A DNA stretch of 64,000 nt from positions 199,001-263,000 of the forward strand of contig JBBHKE010000672.1 of assembly GCA_037447655.1 (NCBI GenBank), given 5' to 3'. Below, piece by piece: positions 23,397 through 34,862 of the stretch. Below the pieces are notes generated by a model, which ran no database searches, was not told the origin of the DNA, and saw nothing but the letters and a program-made list of their open reading frames with translations. Each line of letters opens with the position of its first letter. The first letter of the stretch is position 1. The stretch is from Zygnema cylindricum. Lineage: Eukaryota > Streptophyta > Zygnematophyceae > Zygnematales > Zygnemataceae. A program made the translations under genes and the position numbers.

Positions 23397-24166
23397 CCCT
23401 ACGAAGCTCCAAAGTGCTTTCCCTCACAAGAATTATCCCCATGGCAATGCTCTAAGTCCATGAGGAGCCATCCATTTCTTACATATAGTTTATGATGTTT
23501 TCGTACTCATCTGGGAGTTTCATGATTAATGTGTTAATCTTTCTCTCCTCAGATTCTACACATCCCGCACTAGCAAGCTCAACATATAACGCAACAATAT
23601 CATTGCAAAATTCTATCCTGCTACCGCCTTTATAAACATAGGCCTTTATTTCCCGTTCTATCTACTGCTGCCTTTGTATAGTCTCACTCATATAAATCTG
23701 ACTTAGTGCTTCCTATTTCTTTGAAAACTAGGTTAAATTTATAAGATTGATAGCTATGGACTTAGATACGTTTCTAAGTATCATATGTTTTGCTATGGTG
23801 TTTTTATAATCCCTGATTTTAATGTCACTTTCTTTAGTTTTAGTTACAACCCATGAAAGTGGAACCATAGTCAAGAGCCTAGCTTCCCTCACCATCGGTG
23901 TTCCTTTTATCCTTCTCCTATTTTTCCCCTTCCACGGCAATGATTTTCCCTTCGCCTTCCATTGCATCTGAACTTTGGTTGGTAACTCGGTAGCCCAAGA
24001 TGATTCTCCATAGTGAGTTTCTCGAAATCCTAGTGGCGGACACCTCAGTCGTCCCGAAACAATTGCCCATAAGTGCTTCTCAAAAAGCAATCCCTCCATC
24101 ATAAATCCCCAATAAGTGAAGCCTATTCCATCAAACATAGGCACGCTAGATGGTGGGCCCATAACC
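23397..24166 (-). pseudogene. Element K gag fragment
   Basis: Copia gag on the minus strand. The start is the ATG at 24160-24162, inside the primer-binding site, giving MGPPSSVPMFDG, then a WGFMMEGLLFEKHLWAIVSGRL block. Later blocks include LIMKLPDEYENIINYM and a segment ending MGIILVRESTLELR. Stops and frameshifts are present. It is cut at 23397, and pol is missing. The divergence from element C is much larger than between C and D, so K is a separate subfamily. Confidence 0.82.
24152..24166 (-). other. Primer-binding site of element K
   Basis: The minus strand reads GGTTATGGGCCCACC, directly next to the LTR. It is complementary to the anticodon arm of initiator tRNA-Met. The ATG within it opens the gag frame. 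Confidence 0.8.
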
Positions 24167-25536
24167 TAAAACTTTGAGACTTCCATGGGTCCTCATAGTA
24201 GGCGACTCACAAGAAGCTTATCTAGATAGTGCCGACTCCAAATTGATATAAACCCAAATGATTGAACCCTTGAAAATCAGAACCCTATTAAAGCTTCACA
24301 CTTGTGAAATAAGACTTTCTATGTGCTCAGTTCCACCACAGAATGCAAAATTAGAATATGTGATTTGGACACATTAACCCACTTTGACTTTCCCTAAGAA
24401 CTGCATCCACCCTGGTAAGCAAAATTTATGACCGACTACACCTTTGTGTTGCCTAGACTCCCTTGTGTTGGCAGCAAAAAAATTATTGAAAATGGTCGAG
24501 TAAATTAATTATTATGAATGGTCAAAGATGACATTTTGTACAAAAGCTTTCTCGGAGAGAGGCTGCTACCTACTAAATTTTATAAGTCCTATTCCCTCTC
24601 TAAAACTCTATCTATTTATGTATGCCACAAATCAAATTACTGTAGAATCCCTTGTGTCCGCAGCAAAAAGAATCACTGAAAATGGTCCAGTAAATTAATT
24701 GTTATGGATGGTCAAAGATGACATTTTGTACAGAAGCTTTCTTAGAGAGAGGCTGCTACCTACTAAATTTTATAAGTCCTATTTCCTCTCTAAAACTCTA
24801 TCTATTGACGTACGCCACAAATCAAATTACTGTGTCGTACAGAAAAGTACAGGTGCTGGTATACTTTTTGTACGGCTATCGTACAATATGGCTATCGTAC
24901 AATATGGCTAAAATGTCGACACGTGTCAAATCACGATTTTTTCCCGTAATCTCCGGAGTTGTCGCAATCCAATGTCATCACGCCACGTGTTACCTGACGT
25001 GACGATGACCATAAAACCAAAAAGAAACTCTTCATGATCACTGCGCCTATCGTGATCGTCAGATTAAAGCTGGTTAGTCGTTGAAATTTGACTCGCTGTA
25101 TTTGTTTCGCTGTCGAAACAAATGCGCGATTTCCGTTTCATAAAATACATTCCAACCGTACTCCATACTATCTAAAACGGTATCCACGCACTACGTAATT
25201 ATTCTCGTTAAACGAATTAGTCTACGAGTAACTATATATATATTTATCAAACCTCCAATACCCTAACACTAGTCCTAGACCTAACGGACAAAGTTAACGA
25301 CCACTCTTACAAACGACAAGTACCAGAATGAACTCCTGGGTCCGTCAATATTTTTAGTAAACCTATCTGTTTTTTGCTACCTGTCTCTCTAGAAAGCTTT
25401 AGGCAGCTATGGCGCCATGGCTCTATCTCCCTACCCAGCCTTTAGTGACTAGAAGAAGTGTGGGGGCTTTAGAGGCAAACTGCCCTCTACCTTTTCCCTA
25501 TCATAATACAAACCTAGAAAATACTCAAATATCAAC
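24167..25536 (-). repeat. 5' LTR of element K (long, with internal duplication)
   Basis: It begins TAAAACTTTGAGAC and ends TATCAACA. At about 1370 bp it is some 320 bp longer than related LTRs. Part of the excess is a 189-bp tandem duplication at 24456-24833. It keeps a tRNA-like segment near 25275-25345 in degraded form. Confidence 0.8.
24456..24833. repeat. 189-bp tandem direct duplication in the K LTR
   Basis: Units 24456-24644 and 24645-24833 share long blocks, for example GAGAGAGGCTGCTACCTACT and CCACAAATCAAATTACTGT, in the same orientation. A separate 16-bp tandem pair (GGCTATCGTACAATAT twice) lies at 24874-24905. Confidence 0.85.
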
Positions 25537-26041
25537 ATTCCCCTTATTGGGTAGGATTAGCTCTTTAGCTTTTGAATATTTTTATTATAACTCCCTTTCT
25601 TTTATGAGAAGGTTTCCCTTGTATTGGTACAAGTTTATACAATTAATTCATGAAAGAGGAAAAAACAAAAAAACAGGATAAAAGAAATGTTATGGTTTTT
25701 GGGGGTTTTGAGTATTATCCTCCATGCCTACTTTACTTGCTCACAACAATGTCTTAGGGTACAAGTGCTTGTACATAACAATCACCATGAATTGCGCCAG
25801 TCGAGGATCCACATTTCACGTGAACATGTATCTAAAATAGAATGTGTGGAGGCTATCGCTATAAATTGTAAGTTGTCAATGATTGATAATACCATGATTA
25901 GATGCACAATAAATGACACACATTCTAATAATTTACAAAAGGAAGTGCAAGAAAAATCAAATTTTACTTTAATCATTTAAAGATAAAACATCGATATAAA
26001 CATAAAGTATAATAAAATGAGTTAAGAAAGCTTTATCTGAA
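25537..26041. other. 505-bp segment not explained by any element seen here
   Basis: AT-rich sequence between the K LTR and an H-type LTR. It matches no other part of the window by eye. It holds one small open frame on the plus strand (25687-25980). Confidence 0.5.
25687..25980 (+). CDS. Small hypothetical ORF with signal-peptide-like start
   Basis: 97 residues from ATG to stop. The first 17 residues are hydrophobic (MLWFLGVLSIILHAYFT) and look like a signal peptide or membrane anchor. The remainder is polar, with Cys at 18, 22, 53, 61 and 73. I do not recognise a family. No promoter or splice evidence can be judged. It could be a captured or flanking host exon, or a chance frame, since a short open frame in AT-rich DNA is not strong evidence. 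It is reported because it is the only part of the window that does not look like retrotransposon. Confidence 0.25.
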   Translation: MLWFLGVLSIILHAYFTCSQQCLRVQVLVHNNHHELRQSRIHISREHVSKIECVEAIAINCKLSMIDNTMIRCTINDTHSNNLQKEVQEKSNFTLII

Positions 26042-27089
26042 TGTAACTCTGAGATCTCCATAGGTCCTCAGAGTAGGTAGCTCACACTAAGCCTCTAGTA
26101 TAACCCTGACCCCTTTATGTTTCAGCAAGAATAACAACCACCCTGGTCGACAAAAACGCTGACCACCTTCACCCCTATGAAGGCAAGACTCCCTTGAGTC
26201 TATAGTTAAAAGAATCTCTGAATTTGCTCCCTTGAACAGTAAGTTATACAATGTCAAACTTGACCTTTTTCTATAGAAGCTCTTTGGGAAAGAGGGTTCT
26301 ATCTACTAAATTTCTAAATCCTTTATCTCTCTAAAACTCTATCTATTGACGTACAACAATAATCGTATTATTGCGTTGTACAGAAGGGTTCAGCTGCCGA
26401 TGTACTTTATGTAAGGACATTGTACGACATGGCAACAAACCGACACATGTCATATCCAGATTGGTTCACGTAATCAGCGAAGATGCCGCGATCCAATGTC
26501 ATTGCTCCACGTGTCATCCTATGTGGCGATGTTTGCAAACCAGTGAAATTTTTTTCCGCGATCTCGATATCATTTCTGGCAGTGCAATTAAAACCAGATT
26601 TCGATTGTAGCCGTCATAAATACTTGCGTGATATTTGTTTCGCTATCAAAACAAATTGCGAGGTATTTTTTTCTCTGCCGTAACGTACTCCGTACTTTAC
26701 ATAACTGAACATATGCATTCCGTATATAGTTTGTGGTTAAATGAATTAGTCTACATTTAATTGTTTATATAATTATCAAACCCTATATCTGTTAACACTA
26801 GTTCTAGACTAAACGGATAAAGCTACCGACTATCGAAGACTTTGAAAGATGGTATGTACCACGATCAAGTCCTGGGTCCGTCAGGCCCATTTTTTGTAAA
26901 TCAACCCATCTAGTGCTTGTCTTCCATTGGATAGCATAGGTAGCCATGGCTCTAACTCCCTCTCCGACATTTAGTGACTGCGACAAGTTTAGGAGTTTAA
27001 GAGAGGAGTAAGAGACAGAATGCCTCGGCTTCTTTTCTGAAATTTATTTTAGACCTAGAAAATACTAAAAAGAACCATTAATATCTACA
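26042..27089 (-). repeat. 3' LTR of element H
   Basis: 1048 bp from TGTAACTCTGAGATC to TATCTACA, same subfamily as 32897-33945 (shared blocks GACATGGCAACAAACCGACA and GTGCTTGTCTTCCATTGGAT). A purine-rich tract follows on the right (minus strand AATAAGGGGAG). The left flank CTGAA does not match the right flank CCTTG. Confidence 0.85.
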
Positions 27090-29409
27090 CTCCCCTTATT
27101 TCCAAGTCACCTTTTAATTTCAAACCACACTTCTCCTTGCATAAAATTAGCTTAGGGGAAGGCACAAGTTTGGTCATCGTATCAACTACCATTTCACTAT
27201 CTAGTTTATATTCTAAATTGATTATTCTGTCTTTTACCTTTTCCCTAACGAAGCTAAGTCTAATGTCCATATGTTTTGCTTTAGAATGGTGTTTAAGATT
27301 GGCAGAATAGTAATAGCTGCCTGATTGTCACAAAATACTATCTGAACACCACTTTTAAGATGACCAAGTTCACCAAGAAAGGACTTGACCCACATTAATT
27401 CTTTATAGCAGAGCCACAGGCCATGTACTCAGTCTCCATGGTGGAGTGGGAAATGACCTTTTGCTGCTTGCTGCTCCAGTAGCAAGCCCCATCACCCACA
27501 TACAATACATGCCCAAACGTGCATCTTCTCATAAGAGCATCCCCATAGTTGGCATCACTCCAAGTGGTGATCTCAGTATTGTTCCCACCAAAATGCAACC
27601 ATAGATCTCTAGTCCCTATGAGATATCTAAGGACTCTTTTAGCTACCTCTCATTCTTTCTTAGTGGGAGCATTTAGACCCCTACTTAGTACTTCTATAGT
27701 TGCGGCTATGTCAAGATGGGTACAATTCGTGAAATATATTAGGCTACCAACTACTTGTCTATAAGGAATGGTCTGCATAAATCTTTTCTCTTCCGGGCAT
27801 ATCTCATTATCCAAGATTATAACTCCCTCTTCCACACTCCTTTCACTTCCCTTTTTTAGTTCTGTAGGAGTGGTACAGCTTTTAGCCCTGTCCATTTGGA
27901 ATTTTTCTAACATGTTTCCAATGGCCTCTTTTTGAGTTAATCTTATTATCTTCCTATTTGTGTCTCTCTCTACCTAAATTTTTAAAATATACCTTGCTTC
28001 TCCCATAACTTTAATCTCAAATCTTCCTTTTAGATCATTCTTCAACTTATTATTTTTATCCATAAATTTACTTAAAACAAGCAAATCATCAACATAGATC
28101 GCAATAAAAATAATTCCTTCGTCATATTCAAACGAATAAATTGAGTGATCTGAGCTGATTTGAATATATCCCAAACTTGTAAAGAACTCATCGAGCTTCT
28201 TGTTCCATTGACCGGGCTCCTGTTTGAGCACATACAAGGATTTGATCAATCGGCATACCTTGCTCTCCTCCCCTTGCTCCACTAATCTTTCGTGCTGTCG
28301 CATAAAAATCTCCTCTTCCAACTCTCCATGTAGGAAGGCCGTCTTCCTATCCATCTGATGCACTTCCATGTCTTTTACTAACGCTATACTGAGAAGTATC
28401 CAAACAGAGCGAAACTTGACGATCGGAGCAAAAGTCTCTTTGTAGTGAATTCCTTCATTTTGCGTAAATCCCTTTGCCACTAACTGAGCCTTATAACGCT
28501 CAATGGTGTTATCCGGGTTCAGTTTCAGTTTAAATACCCACTTATTCCCAATTGACTTCCTATCAAAGAGACAGTCCACCAAGTCCCATGTATTGGCTGC
28601 CATTATCGAAGCCATTTCCTCATTAATGGTTGTCTTCTACCGGTTCCCCTCAAGACATTTCATCGCCACACCATAAGTATGGGGCTCATCGGGATGAGAC
28701 AGTTTGGTTAACTTATTCTTAACTTGTTTCTCTTACACTCTTTGGCTGCTTCTCCTTCCACCCTCAAACTCTGATGCCAGAATGGATGGCTCTCGTCGAT
28801 TCTTTCGAATAGTTTCGGCTTCTCCTCTATCCCTTGATAACTGGTATATTTCCACCACGTCTTCCTCTTCGCTTGGAGTAGGGACTAGGGGTTCCACGGC
28901 TGAATTCTTCTTGATTTCATTTGTACCTGCAAGATAATCATCTTCTCGAAAACGTGGATAGTTAGGAAGCTCATATTCATCAAAAATTTTCGACTCAAAT
29001 CTGATTTTGACTGTCTTTGAATGCTTAAAAGGATCTATAGATTTCCCTTCATCCATGACCACAAGATGCTTTACTGGGATTATATCTTCTCTCCTAAGAT
29101 CATATACTCTATATCCTTTTACATATTCATCATATCCTAGCAGATATATTGGTTTTCCTTTCGGATCCAACTTCTAATTTGACGGATTAGCGTCTAGGCT
29201 GAATACTTGACTACCAAAAACCTTTAAATGTGAAACATCTGGATTTCTGTCGGTCCATCTTTTAGGAGTTTGGCCTTTTACTGCAGAAGTGAGAACTCTT
29301 TTCTTGAGATAATTTGTATTGTTCATTGTTTCGGCCCAAAATCTCTTTCCTATCTTTTTATCTGAGAGCATACTCCTAACAGTATCACTTAGTGTTCTAT
29401 TTAACTTCT
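27090..29409 (-). pseudogene. Element H pol, integrase C-terminus to RNase H
   Basis: On the minus strand, the integrase end (KKIGKRFWAETMNNTNYLKK, 29174-29371) is followed by GKPIYLLGYDEYVKGYRVYDL (28733-29170). The RT at 27974-28615 has KWVFKLKLNPDNTIERYKAQ and the catalytic IYVDDLL box. The RNase H end is at 27395-27913 and 27085-27270 (MQTIPYRQVVGSLIYF, SDANYGDALMRRCT, METEYMACGS). Frameshifts break it into at least five pieces. RT residues look intact in the longest piece. Confidence 0.88.
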
Positions 29410-30874
29410 TGTCGAGCGTGCCTGATTAACGTGAGGGAAGGGCCCACAGCCAAGAGTCTTCGACATCGGAGTTATGCAAATAAATCCCGAATGCGAATGC
29501 TTCCCAAAATGATGATTATGACTACTACTGCCCCCATCCCTCCTATACACATGCATGCACAAATGGGAGAGGCAGAAGGATCGGGAATAGGAATGAGTGC
29601 ATGGGAAGTCGAAAAGATCTCCCCTCCCCCTGCCTTTTCCCATCGAGCCGAGGAAAGGGGGTTGGGTTTTGGTTTATCGGGTCGATGCCCTAATTTCCAC
29701 TTATCCACGGGAAATCTATTACATTTGTTCCTTAAAACCCACTGTTTCGATACAAGGAAGTTGCAGTTTTACTTCGAGAAGTTCACGTCAAAGCAAAAGA
29801 AACTACAAGCAAATACACAAATGCACTACCACGTTGACATATAGAAATAAATAGGAATGGCTCTTTCAGATTTAACAATATCACCTTGACCACATAAATA
29901 AAATATAAGATGGAGGATATAAAAGATGGCGAAGCAAGTTTAACCTACCCTGACAATTTACGATGAGAATGAGAAAAAGGTGAACTCTCTCTCAATGGTA
30001 GTGTAAATAGGTATGGTACTCCTTCAACCCTCAGTGTCCGCAGCTCGGAACCGAATAGACTCTTCTCAGTTTCAATCAGCAAAAAATCCAAAAATCACCC
30101 AAAGGGACGATTGAGCAAACTACTAGCCCGAACTATAATTCCTATAATGGACAGATCCAAAACAAAGGTGGCAATAAAGTCAAAACAAAGCACAGATTCT
30201 TCCAAAAGAAGGTTTGTTGGATTTTCTTAGGGTTTTCACAGGAGACAGTATTGAAAAGCAACCTGTCTCGTTTGACCCCAAGTGCCTTATACATTAAAGT
30301 TTGTCAAATTGCAGGTCTAAAAGTCAAAGTTACGCTATTAACCAATGAGCAGAAAGCAAGAGTAATTGAACAGACATAAGACAGAATAATTCGTACTACA
30401 CTCGGGGCAAAAAGTTGTGCTCCGGACTACGGCTAGATCCGCGGCCGGAAGTAATTATTTAGTCCCCTATTATAAGACAAAGTCCTAAAAATGACACTAA
30501 CTTGTCAGACTTTGACCTAACGTAATTAATGGACCAAAAGTCACCTAAGCCTGAGTTGAATTCCTACTGACGGCTAACAACATAATCTAGATGCAAATCC
30601 AAAAAGTTACGTGGCAATCCACAATGTACCCCGCACGGAGGCTGTTGGAAACTAGTCTCAGGTAACACAATTGCAATCTTTGAAACGGCATAACTAAATT
30701 TTCCGGCCTCCGTTACTCGCGAAATAAAACGCGTTCCGCTCAGTTTAAGAAATACAAGGATCTCGTCAGGCTTGGTGCACTCACTCCTGCGTACACTGAA
30801 GATCGTAGAGGGTAAAAAGAGCTCCAAATCCTTGGTGATATAAAGGTATGCTTGAAAAGCACATGAGATTGACA
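29410..30874 (-). mobile_element. Solo gypsy-type LTR inside element H integrase
   Basis: A 1465-bp non-coding block runs from TGTCGAGCG to GATTGACA and interrupts the integrase between GVAES and LNRTLSD-equivalent residues. Its middle and right parts align with 9540-10700 and 40600-41700, and its left part with 10775-10974. It is the only copy here that shows left and right parts in one piece, which helps define the gypsy LTR. Flanking pentamers CTTCT and CTCTC are not a clean duplication. Confidence 0.65.
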
Positions 30875-31790
30875 CTCTCAGCTACACCATTCTGCTCATG
30901 ATTTTTAGAAACTGTCTTTTGGTGTTGCACTCCATCTTTTCTCAAAAAATCCTTAATCTGATTGAAGGTATACTCTCCCCCATTATCACTCCTTACTCTC
31001 TTAATAAAGGTTTTATTGAGTTTCTCACTCCATGCCTTATATTTATTGAAAACTTGTGGGGCCTGTGACTTATTTTTCAAAAAATACACTCTAGAGTATC
31101 GCAACCAATTGTCGGTGATTGTCATCATAAACCTTTTACCACTGGGTGAGGGCACTTTGGCATATCCCCAAATATCAGTATGTACCAAGTCTAACCCTTT
31201 TTCCCCTTTATAAGTGGCTTCTTTTGGAAAGGGTAACGTGTGTGCCTTACTTTGAGCACAACCACTACAGTCACTTAGGTTTTAACTCTCTCCAAACTAA
31301 ATTCCTTTCACTATTCCCATCTTTTTCATTTCTTTCAATTTATCTAAATGCACATGTCTCAGCCTCTTATGGCACAACATAATATCATGAACACCAGCAT
31401 AGTAAAATTTATTCTTTTTATTGCTCAAAATCAGCCTAAACATCCCTGGGCTACCTTTTTCAGTAATGAAATAAACTTCCTCCTCAAAGTTACCAGTAAA
31501 GGTTCCTTTCCTAGTGCTAGTCTCAAAACCCTTATCATCTAACACTGACGTAGAGATGAGGCTTTTGTTTAACTTTGGAATAAACAACACATCAGAGAAT
31601 GTCACTATGGATGTTTTTCCCTCCACTAAGACTTTCAGATCTACCGATCTTACCATACTAGCAATGCCTACCCTCCCATCCCCATACTCTATCTCTACGG
31701 TGGGAATCTTTCTCATCTTTGTGAACAGATGATTATCTTTACACATGTGCATGGAGGTACCAGATTTCACAATCTAACCTCTTTCACCTT
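30875..31790 (-). pseudogene. Element H pol, protease and integrase core
   Basis: On the minus strand the protease remnant near 31770 reads SGTSMHMCKDNHLFTKMRKI, with Ala of the DSGA-type site changed to Thr. The integrase zinc motif reads CHKRLRHVH, so the first residues are altered. The integrase core at 30781-31188 reads HTDIWGYAKVPSPSGKRFM and VRSDNGGEYTFNQ, ending in EQNGVAES at the inserted LTR. Confidence 0.82.
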
Positions 31791-32896
31791 TCTAACCTCT
31801 AAAAGCACACTTTTGCTTTCGAGGAATTTTGACCTCAGTTTTTTCCTCTAACTCCTTATCTTGCAAGAGCTCACTGTCCTTGTCCTCAGATTCCTCCTCG
31901 TGTATCTCAGTCACAAGAGCCTCTTTTTTTCCACTTGGAGGTCCACCGGTCTACCCCTCTTTTAACCGAAGTTCGGTTAGCTTAGTGCACTCTGTCATAT
32001 AGTGCCCTGGTTTCTTACAAAAATGACACAAACCCTTATGAGCTCTTGGTCCAAACTCCTTGTTCTGATTTTTCTCACCCCCCCCTCCATAATTGCCGGC
32101 CGGTTTCCTAGAATCATTGTTTCTCCAATCGGTCCTAACAGCCAAGGATTGCCCACTCTTTCCTCCCTTCGGATCTCAATCGTGTTCTCCCGAACGAGAA
32201 TCATCCCTACCACTGAATTCTATATCCACCTTGAGTCTGGCAAGTCCTATACATGGTTGACTATGTTCTCGAACTCATCTGGTAACTTCATAAGCAAGCA
32301 GTTAATCTTCATCTTTTCAATTTCAACCTGTCTTACACTCTCTAGCTCCATAAAAAGTGTTGCGAGCTCATTACTGAAATCCAACATCTTCCCCCCCTTG
32401 TATAGATATGGGTTAACTTTTTGATCAGCCAACTGATGTTGCTGAATCGTACCACTTCGGTAAATCTCTATGAGAGCCACCTAAAGATCGGATACCCTTT
32501 CTACCTGCAAATGAGGAGATCCAAGCCCTAGAGTGAGATGGCGGAGGATGAAGTTCTTTGCCACCATATTGTTCTAGTCCCATGTATCGGTATCATTCTC
32601 CTCGTTCCTCAGAACATAAATGCCGAACTGGTTGCTATTGGTGTGATCTCGTCTTTCTCCTTTCCTTTGTCCACCACCTTTCTTTCTTTTGTCTCCCCTG
32701 TTGGAGATGGATCTGCATCTCTGGTGAATCCGCTTCCTCCAAACCCTAAAGGAATGCGAACACAAGATGGGCGCCTCACTTGTCCACTTACTATTCCCCA
32801 AAACCTTTTCTCTCATAGAGCTTTTGTCATAATATTCTCCAGTATATGAAACTAGCTACACTAAAGATAGGCACCCTAGAGGGTGGGCCCATAATC
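31791..32896 (-). pseudogene. Element H gag
   Basis: The start is the ATG inside the primer-binding site, giving MGPPSRVPIFSVASFIYW. Conserved gag blocks follow, including a MLDFSNELATLFMELE-type block near 32360 and KLPDEFENIVNHV near 32260. The zinc knuckle CHFCKKPGHYMTEC is near 31995-32040. At the gag-pol join the frame runs on without a shift, apart from one stop (TAG) after LRLKEG. This indicates that gag and pol are one frame in the ancestral family. Confidence 0.82.
32882..32896 (-). other. Primer-binding site of element H
   Basis: The minus strand reads GATTATGGGCCCACC next to the LTR, one mismatch from the common half-tRNA site. Confidence 0.78.
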
Positions 32897-33945
32897 TGTT
32901 ACTCTGAGACCTCCATAGGTCCTCAGATTAGGCTGCTCATTCTAAACCTCTAAGATAACCCTGACCCCTTTATGTTTCAGCAAGAATAACTGCCAACCTC
33001 GCAGAAAAAAACTCTAAACACCTTTATTTTTGTGAAGGCAAGACTCCTCTGGGTATATAGCAAAAAGAATCTATGAATTTGTGTCCTTGAGCAGTAAGTT
33101 ATGGTGGGTCAAACTTGACCTTTTTGTATATAAGCTTTCAAGGAGAGAGGGTCCTATCTATTAAATTTTCTAAGTCCTATCTCTCTCTAAAACTCTATCT
33201 ATTGACTTACGACACCAATCATATTACTTTGTTGTACAAAAAGGTACAATTGTCGGTGTACTTTCTGTACAGCCATTGTACAACATGGCAACAAACCGAC
33301 ACATTTCATATCCGAACTCATTCATGTAATCTTCAGGGATGGCGCGATCTAATGATTTTGCACCACGTGTTATCCTATATGGCGATGATTGGAAACCGTC
33401 AAAATCCTCTTCCGCGATCTCGGCATCATTTCCGGCCGTCTGTTTTAAACCATATTTCGATCGTAGCCGTCATAAATACTTGCCCAGTATTTGTTTCGCT
33501 ATCGAAACAAATTGCGCAGTATATGTTTCTTCGCCGTACCGTACTCCGTACTTTACATAAGTGAATATATGCATTCCGTATAAAGTTTGTGGTTAAATGA
33601 ATAAGTTTACATTTAATTGTTTATATAATTATCAAACCCTATATCTCTTATCACTAGTTCTAGACTAAAAACATAAAGCTACTGGCTATCGGGGACTTTG
33701 AAGGATGGTAGGTACCACGATCAATACCTGGGTCCGTCATGCCCATTTTTGGTAAATCAACCCATCTAGTGCTTGTCTTCCATTGGATAGTATACGTAGC
33801 CATGGTTCTAACTCCCTCTCCAACTTTCAATGACTACGACAAGTGTGGGAGTTGAAGCGAGGAGTTAGAGGCAGACTACCTCGACTTCTTTTCTAAAATT
33901 CATTTTTGACCAATAAAAAACTAAAAAGAACCATTAAATTCTACA
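32897..33945 (-). repeat. 5' LTR of element H
   Basis: 1049 bp from TGTTACTCTGAGACC to AATTCTACA. The right flank CCTTG (33946-33950) matches the pentamer left of the partial LTR at 23165. Confidence 0.87.
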
Positions 33946-34862
33946 CCTTGGTCCACCAAAATCCTTTCCAAGGTCTCACAAGTTGTACATTTGGAGGAGA
34001 CAGTCGAGATGCTGAGGTCGCCAAAGGATAGAAATTCTCCTCTTTCACAATGGATTGAAACCTCTTCTTGCTTTCCTGGTGGTCAAACCACTTACCCTTC
34101 CGATTTTCTAGAGAGTGCTTCGGGATGACTCCTTCCCTAGCCCAGGCACGCGAAGTGGTTCGACCTCAGGTTGACCTGATAGTGGTAGTATCCTCCGATT
34201 GTGGGACCTCTGAGCGTGTTGGCACTCTACTAGGTTTGTCCGGTACGGACTGAGATGAACTAATTTCGGATGAACTGGTGAGAATCTCCACTATTCCCCC
34301 TACAGGCCGTACCAACCTAGGTCGATCTCTGCGTGCCACCCTCTGAACTAACTTCTTTTTGACCTTTAACTCATGCAGATTGTGGAGTGGAAAGAGTTCT
34401 TTCCTCCCACGACCACGGAGATTTTTCAAAATCGCTTGGTCTATGAGGATCTCAGCCCTAGGAACCTTTGATCGGGTGTGGAACCCCACTTCTGGAAAGT
34501 GACCCGTGAACTACTCCTTGTTAGCTAACCCTTTTTGACTAGCCATAGAGGATGACTTCTTCCTCTCCTCCTCGTGTTCTTTGGCGACCTTAGCCAAAGA
34601 GGGAAATTGTTCAGGCATCACGCTAGGAGGAGGTGGAGGAGCAGATGCCCCGGAGGGTTCCTTCGCTGGCGAATCAAACACAAAGGCTATAGGGACTGAC
34701 TTCTCTAACAGCTGCGGTTCTTCTTCCCATATAAAAGTATCGAACTACCCTGCTCCTCAGATCTGATTTCTACAGCCCCTTTTTCCTAAGCTTCTCCCCC
34801 TCCCATCGAGTGATGTCTAATAGAAAGAACTGTCGTAACTCCTGGTAAAGAGAACCCGAATT
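33946..34862 (-). pseudogene. Gypsy leader ORF, right part (copy G2)
   Basis: This continues the leader cut at 23164. Minus-strand frame 34166-34489 carries LHNLHELKVKKKLVQRVARR and GGIVEILTSSSE, matching copy G1 at 8398-9072. No known domain. Element E interrupts at 34862. Confidence 0.7.

Larger units (their letters stand above)
23165..33945 (-). mobile_element. Composite copia insertion H in gypsy copy G2
   Basis: CCTTG is found both at 23160-23164 and at 33946-33950. The gypsy leader reads continuously across the two flanks when compared with copy G1, so this whole block entered one gypsy copy. Contents from left are a partial LTR, a fragment of another copia element (K) with its 5' LTR, a 505-bp unique segment, a full LTR, H pol interrupted by a solo gypsy LTR, H gag, PBS and the 5' LTR. 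Three H-type LTR starts indicate a complex history, such as a tandem pair with a later insertion or deletion. Confidence 0.7.

Noticed and set aside
24456-24905. CRISPR-like repeat array
   Set aside because: There are only two long adjacent units without spacers, within a eukaryotic LTR. This is a simple tandem duplication.
29401-29854. Overlapping small frames on both strands in the solo gypsy LTR
   Set aside because: Not conserved as protein in the other copies of the same LTR, which carry indels out of frame.
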